From Antedon bifida (Eukaryota > Echinodermata > Crinoidea > Comatulida > Antedonidae): 64,000 nucleotides of DNA. The position numbers were made by a program, and so were the translations under genes. Shown in pieces: positions 56,601 through 64,000 of this stretch. The stretch covers positions 2,914,001-2,978,000 of the forward strand of contig OY727100.1 in NCBI GenBank assembly GCA_963402885.1. Reading direction: 5' to 3'. How positions within the stretch are numbered: position 1 is the first letter of the stretch; the number at the start of each line of letters is the position of its first letter. The notes below the pieces were generated by a model. That model had not been told where the DNA came from, did no database searches, and was given only the letters and a program-made list of their open reading frames with translations.

Positions 56601-59600
56601 GACAATAAATAATAATGTTATGTAATGTAAAGGTTTACTGACATCTGTCCCTGATTTTGGGGAAACTTTGGTTCAAAATGTGTACCTTTAAGGCCAATTT
56701 ACACTGACGAGCGGTTAACGTACCACGTACTGTAGAATCTGTATCTATCCTGAGCGGAAACCACCCGTCCGCTCCGCGTTGTGTGTAAATGGTCATAAGG
56801 AATAACATAGATTCTATATTTTTATTACCGTTGCTACTCAACTGTGTAAATTTATCCTGAGCGGAAAACGCCCATCCGCTCCGCGTTGTGTGTAAATGGT
56901 CATAATGAATAACATAGATTCTATATTTTTATTACCGTTACCACTCAACTGTGTAAATTGCCCTTTACTCTTAGTATGCTAATATCAATGTTATTATCAA
57001 TAAAGTACTATATGATAATCATGTAGTACTTTATTAACCAATCCTCCGCCTATTGTGTTTAACTAGCTGCTATTAAAACTCAACCTTTTCTTGAATGTTT
57101 TCAATTGTATCATCATTTTTTAGTTAAAACATTTACAAGGAGCACCATTTTCCATACAATAGAAACAGCACTACAATAGTATATACCTGTAGATTCAGAT
57201 TCGATTTATTAAGTCATTCATACATAGTATAATGATAATTGTTTTCTTGGCAGAAAAACACAAGCAAAACAATACATACATAATATTTACATTCGTGATC
57301 AACTTGGAACTATCTACAACAACAAATGATCAGCAATAAAAAATACAACAGACCCAATGACCTATCTTTGGAACTCATTGTTGTTTAATATAATAGCGCT
57401 AAGAATGAAAATTTATGTCTGTTTGTTTGAACTGGAATTGTTGTTATATAATATAAAGCTTAGTATAATTCCTCTATGAGTATATGCAATGCAAAGAAAT
57501 AATGAAAGGAAAATATGAAACCAAAGAACTAATGAACTGGAACTTGCTTTTAAATATTGACAGTGATGATGAATTATTGATGATAAACTTAACACTAGAC
57601 TGTTAGCATGTAATCTTAACACAACTGTACAACAATATGATATCAAATACATCATTGAGTTTTACTGTATTGAATCATTGACTGCAATGATAGTGGGGCA
57701 TCATTGAATTGCCTTTATTATAAACAAAACAATGATGAAACTACTAATAAATCCTGTATATTACAACAGCTTGTTGTATGTATTTAACGGTACAGTCAAC
57801 AGCCGCTGTTTATCGCAGTTTTCCAGGCAATGCAAAGCACAATCAAGTGAGTTGACCAATCGCAAGCGATAGTTCGGATGATCCTTCGCATCATGATTGT
57901 TCATAATAAACTTGTGTCGCGCTTTCGTTATTGCACTGCATCCAAGTGAGAGTTCGCTTACAGTACGTCATTGCTCTGCATCCAAGTGGGAAAGCTGAAA
58001 AAAACTGACGTATACATCTTCGTTATAGTGCTACACTATATAGTACAATGTTTATAGATAAAGAAATTCACATTAAAATATTGAAACAGTTATGAGAGGT
58101 CACATGATCTGTGATGGCATACTGTAAGTCAAATCAAAGTTAAATTGATAGATTAATACATGAATATATTAAATGTCAATATTTGAGTGTGACAGATTAT
58201 AGTTTTATATTCTCAAGACATAAGGGATCATGTCGAAATTATTCTACTGCAGTAATTACAGTACATTCTGTATGCTTTTTAAACCCGCGTTATAATAATA
58301 ATAATAAAATCTTTATTTTTGCAACGGAAAAACTCGTTCACCTGAAAGGTGTTCTTCAACGGGGCCGTATAACATTGTAACACAAAGTATTGTAATAAAG
58401 CTTAAAATCAAGTTAAAATAAAAAAAAAAGAATAAATAAATAAAAAATATAAACATTTCTATTGGTTTTTTCAATAATTGTTGCAACGGAAAAAACTCTG
58501 AAAGGTGTTCTTCCACGGGACCATATAACATTGTAACACAAAGTATTGTAATAAAAATTAAAATCAAGGTTAGAATACAAATTTTTTATTTTTATTTTAT
58601 CGTGTTTTTTTTTTGGAATAAATAATACAGTAGCAGCATTTACAACATAATTTCCTTCCTAAAGTAAATATTTAATTGACATAGTTTTGGTAAATCTGAA
58701 CTTTACAATGACCTTCTTAGAAATACTGCAGGTACAATACAATAAAATACTGTTTTCACAGAACCACATTTAAAACCAACTATACTCAACTGTCACATTT
58801 ACTTAGTGCCATTAACGAAATTGTCATTTAAATGCCTCATCATCTACATTTTCTACTGATTGATATTGACAAGACAAGTGAGATAGACAGTTACTAGCAA
58901 TTTCGGTGATAGTATTATAGCAGTTTGAATTTGATCCCCCCTATGGTGATTTCTACTAAAGATATTTGCATAAACCTTAGGTGGTCTAGTTGTATTAACT
59001 TAAAATCATGTAAACCCATATCATGGTACATGTATACAACATTATTTGTCTATGTATATATTACTTGAAAAAAATAATTTTTATTTTATTTATTTATTCA
59101 TTCTGTTGATCAAGTGGATCAAACAAGGATAAAAACACAGAAAAGTACAAAAAGCAACTTATTTCCACTGTGGTCCCTTATCTAACATTTTAAATGTTTC
59201 TCAATATAATACTTAAATCATTCTTTTTATTCCAAAGCATTTGCTTTACTTAAAATTATTATTATTTTTTTTTTTTGCAGGTTTAGAATGGAATAATCCA
59301 GATATTGAAGCTAATTATGTAAGTACAAAACTAATAATCATAATTGTATTAAATGATTATATGATCAGATAAATATTGGTTCTAAAACCTAAAGATATTC
59401 TTGCGTAAACCATCAAAAGATAAAATACTATCACTATAATTACTCAAAAGAACTCAATTATCAAATATTGTATAATTTTCGCGCCGCTCCTTTAGGCAGT
59501 TATATTCAAGAGAATGGAATTATTAGGAAATAGTTACCATGCGGTACTGTAGCTTATTGTTTACTACGGCTGAAAAAATTGGACTGGGCATGCGCACACC

Positions 59601-62600
59601 CCAAAACAAATCTGAGAAAAGAGAGTCTATAAAAATATTTGCTGATAAATATTGAGACGCATGTAGACAGTAGTTATCGTTAGATGAGCGCCGTTTTTTG
59701 TAAGAAGTATTTCTTGTTTTATATGTAGTGCCCAGAAGGAAGTTGGGACCTAAATTCTAACGATGCTGATCCTTCGCCGGAGTCTTCAGATGACGGCACA
59801 AAGAATCGTCATGGAACGAGGTGCGCTGGTGAGATAGCTGCTGCTGCGAATGACTTCTGTGCTGTTGGAGTGGCATATAATTCACGTATCTCAGGTTTGT
59901 ACAATTTATTTATGGGGGAGTTTTTTTAATGATTTTTTCTTTAGTTGACATTGTTTAGTTTATCTAGGTAAGTGTGGCACTTGTTGTGAATGGATGTTGT
60001 ACAGTAGTAGCCTATTAGTTCATGTGTCTCAGGTTTGTACCATTTACAGTATTTATGGGGGATTTTTAATGATTTCTTCTTAGAGGATTGATGATTGTCT
60101 AGTTTATCTACTGTAGGTAAGTGGCACTTGTGAATGGTTTCTGTGCTGTTGTAGTAGCCTATAATTGATGTAAATATTAAAAGTTTGTACCATTTATTTA
60201 TGGGGGTGTGTTAGGTCATTGATACCTTGTTAGAAGATTGGTATTGTCTAGTTTATCCAGGCAACTTGCACTTGTTGTGAATGGTTTCTGTCTTTCTTTT
60301 GTAGTAGCCTATAATTCATGTATATATTAAACGTTTGTACCATTTATTTATGGGGGTGTGTTAAGTCATTGATACCTTCTTAGAGGATTGGTATTGTCTA
60401 GTTTATCCAGGTAACTGGCATTTGTTGTGAATGGTTTCTGTGTTTCTTTTGTAGTAGCCTATAATTCATGTATATTAAAAGTTTGTACCATTTATTTATG
60501 GGGGTGTGTTAAGTCATCTTCTTAAAGGATTGGTATTAACTGGTTTATCCAGGTATAAGTGGCACTTACTGTTTTTGTTCTCCTTAGCTGTTCAAAGAGA
60601 GTCCTTTATACATGACTACATAATTATCTCCTTAAGAAAAAAAGAATAGACTGTTGACAGTACTTATGACTTTTGTTTGGTTTTTAACCATATGATGATA
60701 AGAGCAGCTAAAACACAAAAGACTGATTTACAAGCTGTGTTATCAAGTGTAGATCAAATGTTAGAGAACAAACGGTCTTTGTTACATGACAGTGAACACC
60801 ATATTGCAATTTTTTAACGCAAAATAACAATCTTTTCAGGCATTTTAATGAATAGCTGGTAAGCGACAGTTCGGATGATTTGTTACATGTAATTGAACAA
60901 ATTACTTGCATTTAGCACAATATTCTGGTACATGTGAAATGATGTACAGTATGGCACTTCAGGGCTGTAGCCACTACAGTAATACATTTGATAAACCTTT
61001 TTTGACAGGACACCCCCATACAACCTGAAACCTTATATTAAGGGGACGCTTTCAGGGCCCAATAAATAAAGTGACTCCTTGATATGGATTTGTATGCATT
61101 TGCAGAACCTACAGCAATTGGATTTAATTCACAGTGCTCACTTATGGTATTATATGTCATAGTATCATAGGCAAGTTCTGTAATATAGAGTCACATGTGA
61201 TGCATGTATTATGTTAAGGTTAGATTAAGCTTTATGGTCTACATCTATAATATAGTGTCACATGTGATGCATGTATTATGTTAAGGTTAGGTTAAGCTTT
61301 ATGGCCTATAGTATAGTGTCACATGTGATGCCTGTATTATGTTAAGGTTAGGTTAAGCTTTATGGTCTATAATATAGTGTCACATGTGATGCCTATATTA
61401 TGTTAAGATTAGTCTTATGGCCTACAGTACACGTACAGTACATGTGTGTCACAGAATTTGCCTGATTTGTACTGTTAGGCCCACAGGACCAAGAATTGCC
61501 AATTTATCCAGGCTGCTCACAGTATATGTTCCATATTCTGTGTTTACATTACATACAATAGAGTGTTTGATTTTGTGCCTCGGATGTTTGTAAATTGTTT
61601 ACTGTAATTGTATGATGCCTCTTGGACCGTCAATATTTACAGTAGTTCATGCAGGCATGTAATTGCTGCAGCACCTAGTTCAGAGTTGAAAGTGATATTA
61701 GTGTAGGTGTAAGAGTTTAAAAATCTGTGATCTGTGAACCATATGATTGTATACAGTCACATTTAACTCTTCCACAATATTGACTTTAGTTCTTTATATG
61801 GGCATTGAGTATTTTTCCATGGTATATGGCCGGGTAAAGCTCTGTCTACACTATCAAACTTTATGTGGTAAAAAAATTTGCCCATGGACATGATGATGTC
61901 ATATCACTACCATATTTGGGCATATCACACTTTTTTTGTCGAACTAGTTTGATAGTGTAGACAGAGCATAAGAGTATTGGTAGCATTTAAGAGGCTAATA
62001 ATTCCATGATCTTGGAGGTAGAAGGGGTGTTTGGGGAGGTGACATGTTAGGTGGTCGTTACAGGACCCCTAACATTTTATAAGATACTTGCTCAAACACA
62101 ATTTTTATTTAGATTTACAAATCTGCTTATGATACAAAAGACTGCAACAAATATTATACATTTTATTCAAGTTCAAATGAAAACGAACAAAACATTGAAT
62201 TTCTGTGCTAAAATATTTAAATTTATTCAAATGTAATGGAAATTGTTTTTTCCAATAAAACATGTAGACGGAACACTAATACATTTCGTAGATCAGTTTG
62301 GAACACTTATGACATTATCACAATTGCATTCTTTCTCACGGGACGAGATGAGGAAATTTGGCTTAAGTCGCCGTCCTCACAGATGGAATTATTATTATTA
62401 TTTTCATAGGTTTTGTTTCAAAATGCAGCTGTTTATGAAATATTAAATTATTTAATGAATGCGTCAGTTTTTTCTTATGTATTTTTATCTTAATTTTATG
62501 TAAGTATTTCTGTGGAGAGCTTCTTAGCTGCAAGGTGCCGCATTGATTTACTTTTGTTCTGCTTTCATGTATGTTTTTTTAATAATATGCAAAATAAATG

Positions 62601-64000
62601 ATATGATATTATATGATGCAGCATTTGTAAAGATTTCTGGATGATGGCTGAAATGTGAATAACATAGCGAGATGAAATATAAATGCAAGAAATGATTCAT
62701 ATTGATAGTGGAAGCCTTATTTAATATAAAAAAATATTTAGTTCTAATTTTTTGCTAGTTCTGAAGCCATGTCTACAATACACAATTCTAATGCTCCATC
62801 AGAGTTTATGTGAAAAATGTGATGTGCCCATATATGGATATGATGATGTCATATCACTACCATATGTGGGCATAGCACTACCATATTTGGGCATAGCACT
62901 AGCATATTTGGGCAAAGCACTACCATATTTGGGCAAACTAGTTTGATAGTTGTTAACAGAGCTTAATAGTTATGTTTTAGTTAAGGTTTGCTATTGGATA
63001 CAGTAGATTAGAAAAGTATATTTCTAAGGGTTGGGAGAGACTATACAAAATATGTTGTAATAATACTGACATTTGTGTCAGCAGTAACATGTACAGGTCA
63101 AAGGTTAAATTGAACCGATTTTATTTCCAATATAATTTAACTACTGTTTTATGATAAGCAGTGTGTACTATGTTACAGTTTTTACAGACACATATTGTTC
63201 TGTCAACTGGAACACTTCAAACTCTTTCATTCGATATCATGATCTTTAATTTCCTATCAAGGAAGTGACATTTTTACCAGGGTATTGAAATATAGCACGT
63301 TTGAACATTATGTTTATTTCCTATGTTGAGTTCATTATAGATGTTCTGAATGTATGTCCACACGTTGAGGAAATATTGCTCTATGTTTAGGGATCATGTT
63401 AAATTTATTATTTCTGTACAAAATGTAACATTTTGATGGAAAGAAAAGTAGAGAAAGACTAAAGCCCAATTCACACGTGCCTAAAAAATGCTGTTATACT
63501 GTATACTGCACGACCCATTTAAACCATACTGGCATTGTAATGGCTTATTTCCTATATTTCAGGAATACATTATTACAGTTCTGTGTGAAAGGGGCTTAAG
63601 ATTCCAATTGATAAAAACAATTTCTAAATACCAGGACTGTTTTCAGGACTGCAGCAAATGTTTACTTTAAACACACCCTGAACACACTCACGAATAATTG
63701 TTGAACAATTTGTTTACGCTCGCATTGAATTTCTAATCGGCCTACAAAGATCAATTATTTGCATATATCGTACACACAGAGTCAACAACTCAGATAATCT
63801 CTGTGCAAACAAAATGCTCTTGTTAGCATGAGCTCATCATAATGTAATTAAAGGTGATACAATACATATTGCCCTAAAGAAATATTTCCATGACTATACA
63901 AGAACATTACTCGAAAGCGTGTGTAATTTGCTTTTAATAATTAAAGTTTAAAAATCAATCACGTATACGTCTATAATGTTTAATATATTTGTATTATTCA
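44615..64000 (+). CDS. PCSK7: PCSK7-type proprotein convertase, 5' half; continues past the window
   Basis: Exons 44615-45139 (the exon itself may begin at 44528 after CCACAAG), 51409-51505, 59281-59318 and 59729-59894 join in phase; later exons lie beyond the edge or were not found. A hydrophobic stretch [12 protein letters not shown] at about 23-34 is the probable signal segment. The prodomain has [27 protein letters not shown] and ends in the multibasic site RRRTKR (157-162), where autocleavage is expected. The catalytic domain begins [16 protein letters not shown], with Asp 206 in VIDDG and His 248 in [22 protein letters not shown] closes the last visible exon. The GLLN-G-GEL-HYLFV prodomain pattern and [13 protein letters not shown] are typical of PC7 more than furin. 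PC7 is a membrane-bound convertase of the trans-Golgi and endosomes that cuts after basic residues, for example transferrin receptor 1 and some BMP-type precursors. The catalytic Ser and P domain are not visible. Introns are full of MITEs and satellites. Confidence 0.93.
45195..45398. repeat. MITE-B relative with a 13-bp minisatellite
   Basis: At 45288-45372, CCTTGCGTTGCGT repeats about seven times, the last units diverging to CCTTGCATTGCGC. The flank CCTAGTGTAAACCAAGCT is a MITE-B right end, and TTTGACCAATCACGAGC matches the copy at 46225. So the array expanded inside a MITE-B. Confidence 0.8.
46225..46338. mobile_element. MITE-B relative
   Basis: AAATTTGACCAATCATGATG on the left and TGCATTGCGTCCAAGTGAAAA on the right match the flanks of the 45195 element. 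No minisatellite expansion here. Confidence 0.6.
47248..47418. mobile_element. MITE-A copy 21
   Basis: PCSK7 intron 1. Left end TAAAGCTCTGTCCACAC. The right half contains ACTGTATCACTACACCAG, a diverged module. Confidence 0.9.
47699..47896. mobile_element. MITE-A copy 22, expanded
   Basis: Four successive AAATATGG(T/T)(A/T)GTGAT modules make this one of the longest copies at about 198 bp. Left end TTAAGCTCTTTCTACAC. The right inner arm is shortened. Confidence 0.92.
48183..48272 (-). mobile_element. SINE or L2-like tail fragment
   Basis: On the minus strand, an A/T12 run, GCACCTTGAGCACTC, GCGATATATAAATCCATA, then (TTA)n. The GCGC-TATA-AAT-CATATTATTATT tail type is common in animal non-LTR elements. 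Confidence 0.55.
48390..49600 (+). repeat. 38-bp minisatellite, 30 full units
   Basis: The unit starts TGGAGGTATACTGTACCTG and ends TACCGCCATGGTTTAAGCA. From 48421 to 49561 the spacing is exactly 38 bp for 30 units. Variation is almost all CTGTACC versus CTATACC, plus single changes (GTCATGG, CTGCACC). First and last partial units are diverged. CCATGG, TTTAAG/GCTTAA-like and GGTATACTGTACC words make each unit partly self-complementary. In PCSK7 intron 1. Confidence 0.97.
49601..50348. other. PCSK7 intron sequence, nothing recognised
   Basis: AT-rich, with frequent TACTGTA/TACAGTA words. No exon or intact mobile element was recognised. Confidence 0.4.
50349..50491. mobile_element. MITE-A copy 23
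   Basis: Left arm shortened: AAAAAGTATGATGTGCTCGG runs directly into TAGTGATATGACATC, so the left CArG is lost. Right CCATATATGG changed to CTATATATGG. The ~60 bp after its right end nearly match those after copy 25. Confidence 0.9.
50702..50855. mobile_element. MITE-C copy 2
   Basis: Left end TTAAAGGCCAGTTTACACAG, right end CTTGTCTGTGTGAATTAGC. Shares AACATAGATTCTATATTTTT with the other copies; the GC-rich centre is reduced. Confidence 0.75.
51065..51212. mobile_element. MITE-A copy 24
   Basis: Left end TAAAGCTCTGTGTACAC. The middle has lost its palindrome (GAACTTGTTGATGTCATAT). It ends about 200 bp before PCSK7 exon 51409-51505. Confidence 0.9.
51604..51935 (-). mobile_element. tRNA-derived SINE with CACCCAGGTGTATAAA core
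   Basis: On the minus strand: TGGCGCTGTGTGTTGGAC, CGTGGTTCGAATCCAAC (B box), GGAAGACACTTTACTTACG, CTCTCCACCCAGGTGTATAA and GGGTACCCAGTTAG, ending CTATAAAAATGTGGTTATTA. The same order is familiar from tRNA SINEs of marine invertebrates. Just after PCSK7 exon 51409-51505. Confidence 0.75.
52251..52602. mobile_element. MITE-E, perfect 20-bp inverted ends
   Basis: TTAAAGATGTATTGTCCCCC at 52251-52270 is the exact inverse of 52583-52602. About 350 bp, AT-rich inside, no coding capacity. A second, partial end TTTAAAGATGTGTTGTCCCC is at 56320. Confidence 0.88.
52752..54032 (+). repeat. 18-bp pyrimidine satellite, about 68 units
   Basis: The unit is CTCATCTCTCCCATCCCC. The plus strand is almost pure C/T. 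The commonest variant has CTCTCTCATCC in place of CTCTCCCATCC, in scattered runs. One irregular patch at 53468-53520 shifts the phase. Because 18 is a multiple of three and no frame contains a stop, long ORFs exist on both strands (hexapeptide SLPSPS, HLSHPP, and others); these are by-products. In PCSK7 intron 2. Confidence 0.97.
54616..54743. mobile_element. MITE-A copy 25
   Basis: Short, with no left CArG. Left end TTAAGCTCTGTCTACACAA, right arm TCTGATAGTGTAGACAGAGC. The ~60 bp after it (CAAAATTATCAAAAGGTTACC on) nearly match those after copy 23, so the two derive from a larger duplication. Confidence 0.88.
54844..55555. other. PCSK7 intron 2 sequence, nothing recognised
   Basis: AT-rich. 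The minus ORF at 55120-55305 matches no family and lacks splice context. Confidence 0.4.
55556..55732. mobile_element. MITE-A copy 26
   Basis: Left end TTAAGCTCTGTCTACAC with TATTAAACTTGATGTGAC. Two modules. Inner right arm has AAATATTTTGATAGTG. Confidence 0.9.
56318..56400. mobile_element. MITE-E partial end
   Basis: TTTAAAGATGTGTTGTCCCCC at 56319 matches the MITE-E terminus at 52251 with one change, then becomes AT-rich. No second end found. Confidence 0.5.
56692..56973. mobile_element. MITE-C copy 3, internally duplicated
   Basis: Left end TAAGGCCAATTTACACTGAC, right end CTGTGTAAATTGCCCTTTA. The block TATCCTGAGCGGAAA to TTACCGTT...CAACTGTGTAAATT occurs twice, about 125 bp apart. Confidence 0.85.
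57840..57995. mobile_element. MITE-B relative
   Basis: GAGTTGACCAATCGCAAGC on the left; the right-end word GCATCCAAGTGAGAGTTCG is duplicated (GCATCCAAGTGGGAAAGC). Distant from the other copies. Confidence 0.5.
58285..58572. mobile_element. Duplicated SINE-like tail
   Basis: Two direct copies (about 58318-58412 and 58482-58568) of TTGCAACGGAAAAACTC, GAAAGGTGTTCTTC-ACGGG and ATAACATTGTAACACAAAG, behind an (ATA)n run and AAAATCTTTATTTTTGC. The layout looks like a SINE or non-LTR tail that duplicated locally. Confidence 0.55.
59840..60585 (+). repeat. Tandem array derived from the PCSK7 exon 59729-59894 tail
   Basis: The sequence around the exon donor (GAATGACTTCTGTGCTG to CTCAG|GTTTGTACAATTTATT) is repeated downstream. 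GTTTGTAC occurs at 59895 (true donor), 60033, 60183, 60333 and 60481, periods 138, 150, 150 and 148. The copies keep GAATGGTTTCTGTG and AGCCTATAATTCATGT from the exon. Only the first copy (60031) keeps CTCAGG at the donor; the rest read ATTAAAAG or ATTAAACG. Confidence 0.92.
61185..61425 (+). repeat. 61-67 bp tandem repeat, four units
   Basis: TCACATGTGATGC occurs at 61191, 61258, 61319 and 61380, each followed by TATTATGTTAAGGTTAG and AAGCTTTATGG. The last unit is truncated. Confidence 0.9.
61835..61970. mobile_element. MITE-A copy 27
   Basis: The left arm lost GTGATGTG (AAAAAATTTGCCCATGG) and its CArG. The right arm is intact up to GTGTAGACAGAGCATA. Confidence 0.9.
62763..62965. mobile_element. 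MITE-A copy 28, expanded
   Basis: Four GGGCA(T/A)AGCACTACCATAT modules in a row, the third reading CTAGCATAT. The left end is weakly recognisable (GCCATGTCTACAATACAC); the right reads AGTTGTTAACAGAGCTTAA. Confidence 0.85.
62966..63460. other. PCSK7 intron sequence, nothing recognised
   Basis: AT-rich. I looked for the next PCSK7 exon (starting ..IRVLDG) from 59895 to the window end and did not find it. Confidence 0.4.
63461..63599. mobile_element. MITE-D copy 2
   Basis: Left end CTAAAGCCCAATTCACACG, right end TGTGTGAAAGGGGCTTAAG, complementary apart from a few bases. About 140 bp, no coding capacity. Confidence 0.7.

Overview
The window is eukaryotic: AT-rich, intron-dense, with GT-AG splicing and no operons. 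The gene set (KAT7, ABHD10, CNBD2, an adhesion GPCR, TBC1D7, PCSK7), fold-back MITEs and an abundant TAGGCCTA word point to an invertebrate deuterostome. An echinoderm is my best guess, possibly a crinoid, but that is inference. All gene models were spliced by hand from the DNA; the reading phase was checked at every junction I could see.

Layout. 1-2.7 kb: AT-rich flank with MITEs. 2743-8172 (-): KAT7/HBO1, ten coding exons, 610 aa. 8173-8467: short head-to-head promoter. 8468-10505 (+): ABHD10-like hydrolase, four exons, 303 aa; its last-exon tail is copied twice more downstream. 12159-17431 (+): CNBD2-like cyclic-nucleotide-binding-domain protein, 15 exons, 465 aa; one intron holds a perfect inverted copy of 71 bp of exon 7. 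18198-28653 (-): compact adhesion GPCR with signal peptide, GAIN/GPS, seven membrane segments and a Ser/Thr-rich tail; one GAIN exon is not located. 33024-35722 (-): TBC1D7, seven exons, 279 aa. From 44615, possibly 37992, past the right edge (+): PCSK7-type proprotein convertase, with prodomain, catalytic Asp and catalytic His present; the Ser and later parts lie beyond the window.

The genes are unrelated neighbours: chromatin acetylation, mitochondrial depalmitoylation, a cyclic-nucleotide-binding-like protein, adhesion signalling, TSC-complex regulation and secretory-pathway proteolysis. Nothing suggests a shared pathway.

Repeats make up much of the rest. The dominant one, called MITE-A here, has 28 copies in 64 kb: about 130-200 bp, near-complete fold-back, ends TTAAAGCTCTGTCTACAC. 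Most copies carry two to four SRF-type CArG decamers. At least four other MITE families have similar TTAAAG...CAC ends. There are also tRNA-derived SINEs (one with an 18-bp target duplication inside a MITE-A), a cloverleaf tRNA-like gene with an unusual anticodon, a 38-bp minisatellite of 30 units, an 18-bp pyrimidine satellite of about 68 units that creates large false ORFs, and a dispersed element carrying a consensus splice donor. The most unusual theme is repeated partial duplication of coding exons (ABHD10, CNBD2, PCSK7).
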